In this document: positions 31,109 to 40,015 of the stretch, piece after piece
Layout: every line of letters begins with the position of its first letter
How positions within the stretch are numbered: the first letter of the stretch is position 1
Assembly (NCBI RefSeq): GCF_027532945.1
Contig: NZ_JAPZTZ010000009.1
Coordinates: 1-64,000 of the forward strand
DNA: 64,000 bases
From: Phreatobacter sp.
GTDB lineage: Bacteria > Pseudomonadota > Alphaproteobacteria > Rhizobiales > Phreatobacteraceae
Direction: 5' to 3'
The notes under the pieces: generated by a model
What the model was told of the DNA's origin: nothing
The model's database searches: none
What the model saw: only the letters and a program-made list of their open reading frames with translations
Position numbers and translations under genes: made by a program

Positions 31109-31648
31109 ATGATACTCGGCCTGTTTCGGCGGAAGAAGAGCGAGCCGACCATCGATAGCCTTTACGGCACCATCGTGGCGCAGGCTCGTGAGCCCGTCTT
31201 CTACACAGCCTGCGGCGTGCCGGATACGCTCTGGGGCCGCTTCGAAATGGTGGTGCTCCACGCGTTCCTCGTCCTGCATCGGCTGAAGGGTGAGAGCGAG
31301 GAGCGGCGCGAACTCGGCCAGGCGCTGTTTGACCGGCTGTTCCTCGATTTCGACCGGGGTCTGCGCGAAGTCGGGGTGTCCGACACCAAGGTGCCGCGCA
31401 AGATCCGGCAGATGGGCGAGGCCTTCTATGGCCGCGTCCAGGCCTATGACGAGGCCCTCGCCGCGGAGGATCCTGGCCTTCTGGAGGCGGCGCTGGCCCG
31501 CAACGTGCTGGCCTCGCCCGGTGCGGACACGCAGGAGCTCGCGGCCTATATGCGGCGGACCGCCGCGCATTTCGCCGCCGTCCCCTACGAATCGTTCCTG
31601 GCGGGCGAGGTTGCCTTCCCGCCGCCGCCCCAAGGAGACGCGGCATGA
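31109..31648 (+). CDS. Ubiquinol-cytochrome c chaperone, Cbp3/UQCC1 family
   Basis: A 179-residue protein of the Cbp3 family, which assists cytochrome b maturation in complex III. The characteristic core is FDMVVLHAFLVLHRL-like (here FEMVVLHAFLVLHRLKGES), then LFDRLFLDFDRGLREVGVSD and KVPRKIRQMGEAFYGRV. The start ATG encodes ILGLFRRKK. Its last codons form part of a 17-bp repeat leading to the DUF177 gene. Confidence 0.88.
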   Translation: MILGLFRRKKSEPTIDSLYGTIVAQAREPVFYTACGVPDTLWGRFEMVVLHAFLVLHRLKGESEERRELGQALFDRLFLDFDRGLREVGVSDTKVPRKIRQMGEAFYGRVQAYDEALAAEDPGLLEAALARNVLASPGADTQELAAYMRRTAAHFAAVPYESFLAGEVAFPPPPQGDAA

Positions 31649-31665
31649 ATGGAGACGCGGCATGA
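31645..31665 (+). other. Minicistron 1 (MNGDAA)
   Basis: A six-codon open frame that starts at the ATG overlapping the Cbp3 stop and ends at the TGA overlapping the next ATG. It has its own GGAG site. It could be read by re-initiating ribosomes or be a harmless by-product of the repeat. Confidence 0.4.
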
Positions 31666-31682
31666 CTGGAGGAGCGGCATGA
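31662..31682 (+). other. Minicistron 2 (MTGGAA)
   Basis: A second six-codon open frame with the same design: GGAG upstream, ATGA overlap with minicistron 1, and a stop overlapping the ATG of the DUF177 gene. Expression is not shown. Confidence 0.4.
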
Positions 31683-32239
31683 CCGGAGAGACCGGGCGCC
31701 CCCGCGCCGAAACGCCACAGATGCCGCGCTGGCCGGTGCGGCTGGTCGACGTGCCCGCGGGCGGGCTCCATGTGCGCCGCCGTGACCTCAATGAGGCCGA
31801 CCGCGCAGCTCTCGCTGCCCAGATCGGGGTCGCCGCGCTGCGAGCCTTCGACCTCGACATCCATGTGCGGCCCTATCGCGGCGACGGCCTTGCGGTAGAA
31901 GGGCGCGTCACCGCAGAGGTCGACCAGACCTGCGTCGTCACGCTCGAGCCGATGGTGAGCCGCATCGACGAGGAGGTGGAGATCAGCTTCCGTCCGGAGG
32001 ACAAGATCACCACCAAGCTCGTCGAGGACGAGGAGGATGGCCTGTCCATCGACGCCTCCCATGCGGCCGATGATCCGCTGGTCGGCGGGGCCATCGACGC
32101 CGCCGCCATCGCCGCGGAATTCCTCGCCCTCGGTGTCGATCCCTATCCGCGCAAGCCCGACGCCGTCTTCGAGAAGCCTGAGGGCATGGGCGAGGCCTCG
32201 CCCTTCGCGGGACTTTCCAAATTGAAGCGCGGGACCTAA
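31679..32239 (+). CDS. DUF177 (YceD-like) protein
   Basis: A 186-residue protein of the DUF177 family, found across bacteria next to rpmF/plsX and proposed to act in 23S rRNA metabolism. The family core with a Cys in [21 protein letters not shown] and the C-terminal [15 protein letters not shown] are visible. The start is the ATG of the third 17-bp unit; an in-frame ATG 30 bases upstream adds ETRHDWRSG with no homology support. There is no rpmF here. Confidence 0.85.
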   Translation: MTGETGRPRAETPQMPRWPVRLVDVPAGGLHVRRRDLNEADRAALAAQIGVAALRAFDLDIHVRPYRGDGLAVEGRVTAEVDQTCVVTLEPMVSRIDEEVEISFRPEDKITTKLVEDEEDGLSIDASHAADDPLVGGAIDAAAIAAEFLALGVDPYPRKPDAVFEKPEGMGEASPFAGLSKLKRGT

Positions 32240-32366
32240 ACAGGCGCCGCGGACCGCCTGCCTCTTGTGCAGGCAGTCCCAGACGCTATTGTCCCGGCTC
32301 CCGCGGCCCCGGGGTCGTGCTGTCTCCCGACGGTGCGCCATGGCGGCCCACGCAACGGAACGTCGT

Positions 32367-33431
32367 ATGTCCGATAAGGTACGGCTGGCCCTCGACGCCA
32401 TGGGGGGAGATTTCGGCCCCTCCGTCGTCGTGCCGGGAGCGGAGATCGCGCTGTCGCGTCACGCGGACCTCGAATTCGTCCTGGTCGGGGACGAGCGTCA
32501 GATCACGCCGCTTCTCGCCGCCAATCCCCGCGTCAAGGCGCGTTCGACCATCGTCCATGCCGACGTCGCCATCCGCATGGACGACAAGCCCTCGCGCGCG
32601 CTGCGCTACGGTCGTCGCGTCTCCTCGATGTGGCGGGCCCTCGACGAGGTGAAGTACGGCCGTGCCGACGCCGCGGTCTCCGCCGGCAATACCGGCGCGC
32701 TGATGGCCATGGCCGCCTTCAACCTCAAGACCATGGCCTATGTCGAACGGCCGGCGCTGGCGGCGCTCTGGCCGACGCTGCGCGGCGAATCCATCGTGCT
32801 CGACATGGGCGCCTCGATCGGCGCCGATGCCGCGGCCCTTGTCGACATGGCGGTGATGGGCGCAGCCATGGCGCGCGTCGTCTTCGACCTGGAGCGCCCG
32901 ACCGTCGGCCTGCTCAATATCGGCGTCGAGGAGGTCAAGGGCCTCGAATTCATCCGCGAGGCCGGCCAGATCCTCCGCGAGGCGAATCTGCCCTCGCTCG
33001 ACTATCGCGGCTTCGTCGAGGGCGACGATATCGGCAAGGGCGTCACCGACGTCATCGTCACCGAGGGCTTCACTGGCAATATCGCGCTGAAGACCGGCGA
33101 GGGCACCGCCAAGCAGATCGGCGAGTACCTGCGCTCGGCCATGTCGCGCACGTGGCGCGCCCGCCTCGGCTATCTTCTCGCCCGCAACGCCTTCGCGACG
33201 CTGCGCGAGAAGATGGACCCCCGGAAGAGCAACGGCGCGGTCTTCCTCGGCCTCAACGGCATCGTCATCAAGAGCCATGGCGGCACCGACGCGCTCGGCT
33301 TCGCCAGCGCCGTCGACCTCGCCTATGACATGGCGCGTTACGATCTCCAGGCGAAGATCCGCTCCATGCTCGAAGCCTATCACGCCCTGCGTCCGGTTTC
33401 CCCGGCCGCTCCTGTCGAGGCCGCATCGTGA
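32367..33431 (+). CDS. plsX: Phosphate acyltransferase PlsX
   Basis: PlsX makes acyl-phosphate from acyl-ACP for phospholipid synthesis. The 354-residue product starts [14 protein letters not shown] and has [26 protein letters not shown] and [13 protein letters not shown]. The nearer ATG with GGAA upstream is chosen; another in-frame ATG nine codons earlier is possible. It overlaps fabH by GTGA. Confidence 0.96.
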   Translation: MSDKVRLALDAMGGDFGPSVVVPGAEIALSRHADLEFVLVGDERQITPLLAANPRVKARSTIVHADVAIRMDDKPSRALRYGRRVSSMWRALDEVKYGRADAAVSAGNTGALMAMAAFNLKTMAYVERPALAALWPTLRGESIVLDMGASIGADAAALVDMAVMGAAMARVVFDLERPTVGLLNIGVEEVKGLEFIREAGQILREANLPSLDYRGFVEGDDIGKGVTDVIVTEGFTGNIALKTGEGTAKQIGEYLRSAMSRTWRARLGYLLARNAFATLREKMDPRKSNGAVFLGLNGIVIKSHGGTDALGFASAVDLAYDMARYDLQAKIRSMLEAYHALRPVSPAAPVEAAS

Positions 33432-34402
33432 CCCTTCGCACCGTGGTGCGCGGCGTGGGCAGCTATCTGCCCGCCCGCGTCATGACCAATGCCGAACTCT
33501 CCACCATCGTCGACACCTCCGACGAGTGGATCGTCCAGCGCTCGGGCATCCGTGAGCGGCACATCGCCGCGGAGGGCGAGACGACCTCCGATCTCGGCCT
33601 TGCCGCCGCCCGCAATGCGCTCGCTGCCGCCGGCCTGGATGCGCAGGACATCGACCTGATCGTTCTTGCCACCTCGACGCCCGACCGGACCTTCCCGGCC
33701 AGCGCCACGACGATCCAGGACAAGCTCGGCATCCGCCACGGCGCGGCCTTCGACCTGCAGGCTGTCTGCTCCGGCTTCGTCTTCGCGCTCGCCACCGCCG
33801 ACAAGTTCCTGCGCTCGGGCAGCCACAAGCGCGCCCTCGTCATTGGCGCCGAGACCTTCTCGCGCATCCTCGACTGGACCGATCGCACCACCTGCGTGCT
33901 GTTCGGCGACGGCGCCGGCGCCGTCGTTCTGGAGGCGCAGGACCAGCCCGACGGGCCGGGCGGCCGCGGCATCCTCACCACCCATCTGCGCTCCGATGGC
34001 CGCCACACCGCCAAGCTCTATGTCGACGGCGGCCCCTCGCTGACCCAGACGGTCGGCCACCTGCGCATGGAGGGCCGCGAGGTCTTCAAACACGCCGTGG
34101 GCATGATCACCGACGTCATCAACGACGCCTATGCCGCCACCGGCACGACCTCGTCCGACCTCGACTGGTTCGTGCCGCACCAGGCCAACAAGCGCATCAT
34201 CGACGCGTCCGCCGAGAAGCTGAAGATCGCCCCGGAGAAGGTCGTCATTACCGTCGACCGTCACGGCAACACCTCCGCCGCCTCCATTCCGCTCGCTCTC
34301 GACGTGGCGGTGCGCGACGGCCGCATCCAGCCGGGCCACCTCGTCATGCTCGAGGCCATGGGCGGCGGCTTCACCTGGGGCTCGGCGCTGGTCCGCTGGT
34401 AG
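33428..34402 (+). CDS. fabH: Beta-ketoacyl-ACP synthase III
   Basis: FabH condenses acetyl-CoA with malonyl-ACP to begin fatty acid synthesis. The 324-residue enzyme has Cys114 in LQAVCSGF, the catalytic His in VPHQANKRI and Asn in HGNTSAAS. The start is a GTG overlapping the plsX stop, indicating coupling. Confidence 0.97.
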   Translation: MTLRTVVRGVGSYLPARVMTNAELSTIVDTSDEWIVQRSGIRERHIAAEGETTSDLGLAAARNALAAAGLDAQDIDLIVLATSTPDRTFPASATTIQDKLGIRHGAAFDLQAVCSGFVFALATADKFLRSGSHKRALVIGAETFSRILDWTDRTTCVLFGDGAGAVVLEAQDQPDGPGGRGILTTHLRSDGRHTAKLYVDGGPSLTQTVGHLRMEGREVFKHAVGMITDVINDAYAATGTTSSDLDWFVPHQANKRIIDASAEKLKIAPEKVVITVDRHGNTSAASIPLALDVAVRDGRIQPGHLVMLEAMGGGFTWGSALVRW

Positions 34403-34425
34403 CAGGATCGTCGGCGAACAATGGG

Positions 34426-34452
34426 TTGACCGTCGCGGAGCGACCCCATAAT
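34426..34452 (+). promoter_or_regulatory. Putative promoter before ihfA
   Basis: TTGACC and CATAAT stand 15 bases apart downstream of fabH. The hexamers match consensus well but the spacer is short, so strength is uncertain. It would allow ihfA-merR transcription apart from plsX-fabH. Confidence 0.4.
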
Positions 34453-34538
34453 GATAGCAAAATCAGAGTGATAAGGAGCTGTCCCCGGCTGTCTTGCCGC
34501 AAGGGATGCCCGATCAGAAGCCGATGCTGGGGGTGAAC

Positions 34539-34853
34539 ATGGCGGGCAGGACGGTCACGCGTGCGGATCTGTGCGAGGCGGTCTATCAGAAGGTCGGCCT
34601 GTCGCGGACGGAATCCGCCCAGCTCGTCGAACTCGTCCTGCGCGAGATCACCGATTGCCTCGCCGATGGCGAGACGGTGAAGCTCTCCTCCTTCGGGTCC
34701 TTCGTCGTCCGGTCCAAGGGCGAGCGCATCGGTCGCAACCCCAAAACCGGCCAGGAAGTGCCCATCGCGCCCCGCCGGGTCATGGTTTTCAAGCCTTCGA
34801 ACATCCTCAAGGCCAAGATCAACGGCCAGAGCGCCGAGGGCCTGAAGGACTGA
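34539..34853 (+). CDS. ihfA: Integration host factor subunit alpha
   Basis: A DNA-bending nucleoid protein of 104 residues, half of the IHF heterodimer. It begins [23 protein letters not shown] and has the DNA-binding arm [25 protein letters not shown]. The ATG with GGGGGT upstream is chosen because homologues start there; an in-frame ATG 11 codons earlier is possible. Followed by a MerR gene. Confidence 0.95.
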   Translation: MAGRTVTRADLCEAVYQKVGLSRTESAQLVELVLREITDCLADGETVKLSSFGSFVVRSKGERIGRNPKTGQEVPIAPRRVMVFKPSNILKAKINGQSAEGLKD

Positions 34854-34969
34854 CACATCCCGCGGTCCGCGAACCTTGCGGCCGCGATTGCCCCGACGTC
34901 ACGAATCCGCCACCGTTGCGCGGCCCGATGTCCCTTTGCCATCGCGCCTTTCAGTAAAGCACGACGAGC

Positions 34970-35854
34970 GTGGACAAGGCCCCCGACGCATACCGCACGA
35001 TCAGTGAGGTCGCTGATGACCTCGACCTGCCGCAGCACGTCCTGCGGTTCTGGGAGACGCGGTTCAGCCAGATCCGCCCGCTGAAGCGCGGCGGCGGCCG
35101 TCGCTATTACCGTCCCGAGGACATCGATCTCCTGAAGGGCATTCGCCACCTTCTCTATGGCGAGGGCTACACGATCCGCGGCGTCCAGCGGATCATCAAG
35201 GAGAACGGCGTCAAGGCGATCCAGGCGCTGGGCCGGGGCGAGGGGGCCTCTCCGCTGCAGAAGCCGCGCGGGCCCGAGATCATCGACCCCGGCCGCGAGC
35301 CCGACGCGGCACCGGCCCGCGCCGGCACCCGCGTTCCCGTCTTCGCCGAGGCCGCCTATCCCGCGCCGCCCTTCATCCCCGCCGATCTCGGCGAGGACGA
35401 CGAGCCGGAGATGGAAGACGACGAGCCGCTCGACCTGCCGCCGACGACCATCGCCCGGCCGGCGCCGGCAGCGCCTCCGCCCGCGCCTGTTTCTGCGCCT
35501 GCCGCCATGGCGGCGCCTGTCGACCCCCGGCCTCTCGTCGCCCGCCCGGCGGTGATCCCGCCGGCCCGGCCGGCACCGGCGCCCCGCGTCGAGCCACCTT
35601 TCGTCGCGGTTCCGGCGTCCGCGGCCCATGCGGCGCCGCCCTCCGCAGTCGCGGCCCCCCTTGCCGAGCCCCCGATCATCCCGGCGGCCGCGCCGCCGGC
35701 GCCCATGCCCTCCATGCGGCCGGTCTTGCGCGACGCCGCGCCTCCACCGCCCGCGGCCCGGCTTGCCGCCGACGACATCCGCCGTCTTCAGGCGGCCCTC
35801 TATGAACTGCTGGAATGCCGCAAGCGCCTCGACGAGGCCTTCGACCCGCGCTGA
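34970..35854 (+). CDS. MerR-family regulator with Pro/Ala-rich linker
   Basis: A 294-residue protein. Residues about 8-76 form a MerR winged helix ([38 protein letters not shown]). A long Pro/Ala-rich stretch follows (about 110-265), then a conserved helix [24 protein letters not shown]. No metal-binding Cys pattern is seen. The start is a GTG. The gene commonly follows ihfA in Rhizobiales; its target is unknown. Confidence 0.85.
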   Translation: MDKAPDAYRTISEVADDLDLPQHVLRFWETRFSQIRPLKRGGGRRYYRPEDIDLLKGIRHLLYGEGYTIRGVQRIIKENGVKAIQALGRGEGASPLQKPRGPEIIDPGREPDAAPARAGTRVPVFAEAAYPAPPFIPADLGEDDEPEMEDDEPLDLPPTTIARPAPAAPPPAPVSAPAAMAAPVDPRPLVARPAVIPPARPAPAPRVEPPFVAVPASAAHAAPPSAVAAPLAEPPIIPAAAPPAPMPSMRPVLRDAAPPPPAARLAADDIRRLQAALYELLECRKRLDEAFDPR

Positions 35855-35857
35855 GGA

Positions 35858-36262
35858 TCAGCGCCGCCAGGGCGGTGCCGGTGGAGGCGGCGGCGCCTTG
35901 GCCTGTTCCTCGATGCGGCGGGCCATGTGGTCGGCCACCTCGCGCACCGTCTGCAGCCCCTGGTCGAGCTGTCCGGCCTGCTGGTTGGCAAATTCGAGCT
36001 CGGCGATGATCTTGTCGATGCGCGACAGCGCCTCCGGGTCGGGGCGGCTCACCGCCTCGCTGCCGAAGATGATGCAGAGCGGGCCGACGGCAATGAGAAG
36101 GCTGAGCCCGATCGTCACCTGCCACAGCAGGTTGCGGTCATCGAAGCTTGCCGCATTCAGCGCGCCGACATAGGCCGCGCCGATGGCGCCCGGCAGGACG
36201 AGGACAATGACAATCCCCGCCCAGCCGATGAGCCGAGGCCTCAGCCGCGTCGACACCTGCAT
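35858..36262 (-). CDS. Conserved membrane protein with coiled-coil tail
   Basis: A 134-residue protein I do not recognise. It has two membrane spans (about residues 12-33 and 47-67), then a helical segment DKIIAELEFANQQAGQLDQGLQ with coiled-coil character and a Pro-rich end. It is convergent with merR, whose stop is only 3 nt away. Confidence 0.6.
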   Translation of the reverse strand: MQVSTRLRPRLIGWAGIVIVLVLPGAIGAAYVGALNAASFDDRNLLWQVTIGLSLLIAVGPLCIIFGSEAVSRPDPEALSRIDKIIAELEFANQQAGQLDQGLQTVREVADHMARRIEEQAKAPPPPPAPPWRR

Positions 36263-36316
36263 GATGACACCCGCTCCAGTCCCTCCACGAAGTGTGGGGC
36301 GAGAGCCGGCGGCATT

Positions 36317-36664
36317 TCAAGAGGATGGCGTGGCGCGGCCTAGCGATGGGGCAGTCGGACCGGCTCCGGGGTGCTGCACGCCGGCGGATTGGGCACATTG
36401 CCGGAGGCCGGGCTGCGCCGTCGGAGCGGGCTGGCTCGCCTGCGTCGTCGCATTGTTGCCGGCGGGTTGGCCGCCGATCATCGAGAAGATGATGAGGCCG
36501 AACACCAGGACGGCCGCGAGGCCGCCGATCATGCCCCAGTTGCCGCTGGTCGAACGGCCGATACGCGGGTCGGTCGGCGGGTCGAGATCGGCACGACGGC
36601 CGCCGTCAAGCCGTGTCGGTTCCACCGGGATGCGGTCGGGATTGCGCGGGTCGATAAGGCTCAT
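36317..36664 (-). CDS. Small single-span membrane protein, uncertain tail
   Basis: A 115-residue protein with one span (about residues 44-63, MIGGLAAVLVFGLIIFSMIGG) after a charged N-terminus. I do not recognise it. The last 35 residues may be in the wrong frame: another frame gives a more natural Pro-rich end with a stop at 36340. This cannot be settled here. Ribosome binding site AGGAGG lies just upstream. Confidence 0.5.
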   Translation of the reverse strand: MSLIDPRNPDRIPVEPTRLDGGRRADLDPPTDPRIGRSTSGNWGMIGGLAAVLVFGLIIFSMIGGQPAGNNATTQASQPAPTAQPGLRQCAQSAGVQHPGAGPTAPSLGRATPSS

Positions 36665-36809
36665 GACGGGGTCCTCCTGGCCGGGGAGAACCCCGGACAG
36701 GGGGATGGGTTCCGCGAAGCCTCAATCCCTGCCGAGTTGTCGTAGATCGAACCGACGCCGTCGACGCCGATGTTGACGGCCGTTTCTTTCGATCGATCTG
36801 CTTCGGCGT
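36665..36809. other. Non-coding stretch, nothing recognised
   Basis: Together with 36906-37084 this is the longest stretch without a sizeable gene. It includes the AGGAGG site for the upstream membrane protein. I see no tRNA, repeat or promoter I would defend. Confidence 0.4.
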
Positions 36810-36905
36810 CTAGGCAGCGCCTTGCTCGATTAGCCATTTCAGGATCTCAAAAAGGATCTTGAACACATATTCGACGATGAACTTCCAATCGGGCTTGAAG
36901 CGCAT
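36810..36905 (-). CDS. Putative 31-residue amphipathic peptide
   Basis: A small open frame, MRFKPDWKFIVEYVFKIL then FEILKWLIEQGAA, with GAGAG about 6-9 nt before the ATG. The sequence would form one amphipathic or membrane-active helix. It is downstream of tRNA-Pro(GGG) on the same strand and has a lower GC content than its surroundings. It could be a small membrane protein or a toxin-like peptide; no homologue is known to me. Confidence 0.4.
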   Translation of the reverse strand: MRFKPDWKFIVEYVFKILFEILKWLIEQGAA

Positions 36906-36970
36906 GGCGCCATCTCTCGCGTGTGAACACGTGAGGAGGCTGATCGAGCTGGCGATGCGGCGCTATGAAC

Positions 36971-36995
36971 CGAGGGCAATGAGTTTGCGCCCTCG
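36971..36995 (-). other. Stem-loop between tRNA-Pro and the small peptide frame
   Basis: CGAGGGC / GCCCTCG, a perfect 7-bp stem with an 11-nt loop, could end the tRNA-Pro transcript. There is no T-run, so this is only a structural note. Confidence 0.3.
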
Positions 36996-37084
36996 CACAC
37001 ATCGGCAGAACGGGTGACTGGAGGTACAGACCGTCCCAATGCGCGTCTGCAGGCGCTTTTATGTGTTTGGAGCTTTTGGAAAAT

Positions 37085-37161
37085 TGGTCGGAGTGCAGAG
37101 ATTTGAACTCTGGACCCCTTGCACCCCATGCAAGTGCGCTACCGGGCTGCGCTACACTCCG
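37085..37161 (-). tRNA. tRNA-Pro(GGG)
   Basis: The minus strand folds into a 77-nt cloverleaf: acceptor CGGAGTG / CACTCCG, anticodon stem CTTGC / GCAAG with loop ATGGGGT (anticodon GGG), T arm with GTTCAAATC, and an encoded CCA end. It reads CCC and CCU proline codons. Confidence 0.97.
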
Positions 37162-37175
37162 ACCGTGGGGGGGAT

Positions 37176-38408
37176 TTAGGACGTTTCGCGCGCCACTGCA
37201 ACCCGGTTCGCGAGGGCGAGGCCCCAGAGCAGGCCGGCCAGCACCCAGAAGTGCCGCCAGTGGTCGCTGTCGATGATCTGGCCCTCGAAGGCGAGGCCGC
37301 AGAAACAGGCGAAGACGGCGATCGCAGCGGGCCTGACGGGCGAGCGGCCGAGGGCTGCAACGAGGCCGACGACCAGCGTCGCGCCGATGAGGACGTGGTA
37401 GGCGATGCCACCCGTCCAGCCGCCGGACATGAAGGCGTTGAGATAGACGTTGTGGACGTCCTCCGGGAAGAACCTTGTGAATTGCAGCGGCCCGATGCCC
37501 ATGGGCAGGTCGAGCGCCATCTGCCAGCCATAGGCATGGCGGCCGAAGCGGCCCATCGGGCCCGAATCGTAGCTCTGGTTGAAGCTCGCCCGCTCCTTCA
37601 TCAGCTCGGCGACCTTGTCGATCGAGAGCAGCACGCCGACGAAGGCGGCCAGCAGGATGGCGCCGAGGCCGACGACGACGAGAATGCGCAGCCGCTCGGC
37701 GCGGCTCTGCGCGGTCAGAAAGAGCAGGGCGGTCATGATGACGGCCGACAGGCCGAAATGGATCCAGGCGCCCCGCGAGAAGGACAGCAGCAGCGCCACG
37801 AGCAGGACGGCGAGAACGCCGCCGGCACGGACCATCTGGCCGGCATTCCCGCGGAAGAAGGCCTGCATCGCCATCAGCATGGGCAGGATCAGGAAGGGGC
37901 CGAAGACATTGGGATCGTTGAACGTGCCCTTGGCGCGGGCATAGAGGGTGAAGAGGTCGAAGGCGCCGGGAAAGAGGCGGAAATAGCCGGCAATGCCGGC
38001 CGCCGCCGCGATGAGGGCGGCGAGCGTCCAGGCTTTCAGAATGACCTCGAGGCGCCCCTCCGTCTCGTCCGCCAGGATCACCGCGAAGAAGATCATGGTG
38101 AGCGCGAGATACCAGGAGACGACCACCCAGACGGCGACCTTCGGCGCCCACAGGACAGGGATCGCCGCCGTCGTCAGCCCGAGGCAATAGATGACGAGAA
38201 TAAGGACGAGGGGGCCGTGAACGGGGCGCAGGCGCAGCCCGCCCGTCGCCATGAAGGTGAGGATCGCCACCAGCGCGCCGATCTCGTATGGGCTCGGCTC
38301 GGCGAAGACGAAGGCGCCGCCCACCAGCATCAGCCAGAGGACGGCGCGGCGCAGCGGCTCGGCGCGGTCTATCCCCCCGGCGGCGGTCGCGGGGAGGGCG
38401 AGGGTCAA
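37176..38408 (-). CDS. O-antigen/exopolysaccharide polymerase (Wzy/ligase family)
   Basis: A 410-residue inner-membrane protein with about eleven spans and a large periplasmic loop near residues 290-345, containing the GPMGRFGRHAYGWQMAL and FPEDVHNVYLNAFM segments typical of Wzy_C proteins. It would polymerise or ligate the lipid-linked repeat. The TTG start overlaps the upstream stop by TTGA. It is the last gene of the minus-strand polysaccharide run. Confidence 0.82.
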   Translation of the reverse strand: MTLALPATAAGGIDRAEPLRRAVLWLMLVGGAFVFAEPSPYEIGALVAILTFMATGGLRLRPVHGPLVLILVIYCLGLTTAAIPVLWAPKVAVWVVVSWYLALTMIFFAVILADETEGRLEVILKAWTLAALIAAAAGIAGYFRLFPGAFDLFTLYARAKGTFNDPNVFGPFLILPMLMAMQAFFRGNAGQMVRAGGVLAVLLVALLLSFSRGAWIHFGLSAVIMTALLFLTAQSRAERLRILVVVGLGAILLAAFVGVLLSIDKVAELMKERASFNQSYDSGPMGRFGRHAYGWQMALDLPMGIGPLQFTRFFPEDVHNVYLNAFMSGGWTGGIAYHVLIGATLVVGLVAALGRSPVRPAAIAVFACFCGLAFEGQIIDSDHWRHFWVLAGLLWGLALANRVAVARETS

Positions 38409-39940
38409 AACGCGTTCTCGCGGTGCTTGGCCAGCGAGATCGGCGTCATCGCGAGGATGTAGAGGTCGAACAGCACCGACCAGTTCTCGATGTAGTAGAG
38501 GTCGTGCTCGACGCGGCGCTGGATCTTCTCGGGCGTGTCGGTCTCGCCGCGCCAGCCGTTGATCTGCGCCCAGCCGGTGATGCCGGGCTTCACCTTGTGG
38601 CGGGCGAAATAGCCATCGACGACGTCGTCATAGAGCTTGTCGGCGGCCTTCGCATGGGCGGCGTGGGGGCGGGGGCCGACCAGCGACAGGTTGCCCTTGA
38701 ACACCACGTTGAAGAGCTGCGGCAGCTCGTCGATCGAGGTCTTGCGGATGAACCGGCCGACGCGGGTGACGCGCGGGTCGCCCTTGCTGACGAGCTTGGA
38801 GGCGGTGGCGTCGCTCATGTCGGTATACATGGAGCGGAACTTGAAGACCTCGATCATCTCGTTGTTGAAGCCGTAGCGCTTCTGGCGGAAGAAGACCGGG
38901 CCACGGCTGTCGAGCTTCACCGCGATGGCGGTGAGGATGAAGAGCGGCGCGAGCGCGATCAGCGCCGCCGTGCCCACCACCTTGTCGAACACCCATTTCA
39001 GCACGACGTCCCAGTCCTGGATCGGCTTGTCGAAGACGTCGAGGACGGGGACGTTGCCGATGTAGGAATAGGCGCGGGGGCGGAAGCGCAGCTTGGCGGT
39101 GTGGGCGGCGAGGCGGATATCGACCGGCAGCACCCAGAGTTTGCGCAGCATGTCCAGAACGCGCTTCTCCGCCGTCATCGGGATGGTGACGATGACGAGG
39201 TCGACGCGGGTGCGGCGGGCGAATTCGAGGAGATCGTCCACCGTGCCGAGCTTCGGCACATGGGCGGCATGGGCGGGCGAGCGTTCGTCGGTGCGGTCGT
39301 CGAAGGTGCCGCAGATCGTCACGTCGGAATCGGACTGGGCGAGGATGGAGCGGATGAGCTCCTCGGCCGGTTCGCCACCGCCGACGACGACGGCGCGGCG
39401 CTGCAGGCGGCCGGCGCGCGACAGGGTCCGCACCATCTGGGCGAGGCCGACGCGGCCGGCGGTCAGCGCGACGAGGCCGATGCCGTACCAGGTGCCGAGC
39501 CAGAGCCGCGACAGCTCTTCGCCGGCCTTGAGGAAGAAGGCTGCCGCCATCGCCACGAGGAAGACCAGCGTCCAGGTGAAGAACAGCCGGCTGAACTGGG
39601 CGACGTGGGTGCGGAAGACGTGGATGTTGTAGAGACCTGCGGCCTGGAAGGCGGCGAGCGTCAACCCCGGGACCACGCAGAGCCCGATCAATGAGGGCCA
39701 TTGCACCCCGTAGGTCGGGAAGACCCAGGCAAGATAGATCGTGGCGCCAAGGGCGAGGACCGCCGCGAATTCGACGAGACGGACCAGCCCGGACAGCACC
39801 ACCGGCGAATAGACGGGCCCGACGGCCTCGTCGGCAATGCGGGTGGCGAGCTCCGATAGCGGGCGTCGCTCGTCGCTCGACCCTGGCGACGGGGCGGTCT
39901 CGGCCGCCTTCAGTATGTCGCGTCCCGTGATCCCCAGCAT
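38405..39940 (-). CDS. Polyprenyl-phosphate sugar phosphotransferase (WcaJ/ExoY type)
   Basis: A 511-residue priming enzyme that loads the first sugar-phosphate on undecaprenyl phosphate. It has four N-terminal spans, a CoA-binding-like domain (RRAVVVGGGEPAEELI), a fifth span, and a C-terminal transferase domain with FFRQKRYGFNNEMIEVFKFRSM, KTSIDELPQLFNV, LVGPRPHA and KPGITGWAQINGWRG. The sugar is not determinable. The ATG is followed by LGITGRDIL. Confidence 0.92.
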   Translation of the reverse strand: MLGITGRDILKAAETAPSPGSSDERRPLSELATRIADEAVGPVYSPVVLSGLVRLVEFAAVLALGATIYLAWVFPTYGVQWPSLIGLCVVPGLTLAAFQAAGLYNIHVFRTHVAQFSRLFFTWTLVFLVAMAAAFFLKAGEELSRLWLGTWYGIGLVALTAGRVGLAQMVRTLSRAGRLQRRAVVVGGGEPAEELIRSILAQSDSDVTICGTFDDRTDERSPAHAAHVPKLGTVDDLLEFARRTRVDLVIVTIPMTAEKRVLDMLRKLWVLPVDIRLAAHTAKLRFRPRAYSYIGNVPVLDVFDKPIQDWDVVLKWVFDKVVGTAALIALAPLFILTAIAVKLDSRGPVFFRQKRYGFNNEMIEVFKFRSMYTDMSDATASKLVSKGDPRVTRVGRFIRKTSIDELPQLFNVVFKGNLSLVGPRPHAAHAKAADKLYDDVVDGYFARHKVKPGITGWAQINGWRGETDTPEKIQRRVEHDLYYIENWSVLFDLYILAMTPISLAKHRENAF

Positions 39941-40015
39941 GGCTGCGGCGCTCCCTCTTCCCTATGGTCGTGGATTAACCGGAAAAGGTTGCTTTTCGCT
40001 TGCGACCGGCCGCGC

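Larger units (their letters stand above)
31634..31684 (+). repeat. Three 17-bp units, each a ribosome binding site plus ATGA
   Basis: Three tandem 17-bp units (31634-31650, 31651-31667, 31668-31684) each read GGAG, six to seven bases of spacer, then ATGA. The first ATGA holds the stop of the Cbp3-type gene; the third ATG starts the DUF177 gene. The first two units differ at one base and the third differs from them at a few, which points to duplication of a start module. Confidence 0.85.

Noticed and set aside
36317-36450. Frameshift in the tail of the small single-span protein
   Set aside because: Another frame gives a plausible Pro-rich end stopping at 36340, but there is no conserved motif to decide; left as an uncertainty in the feature.
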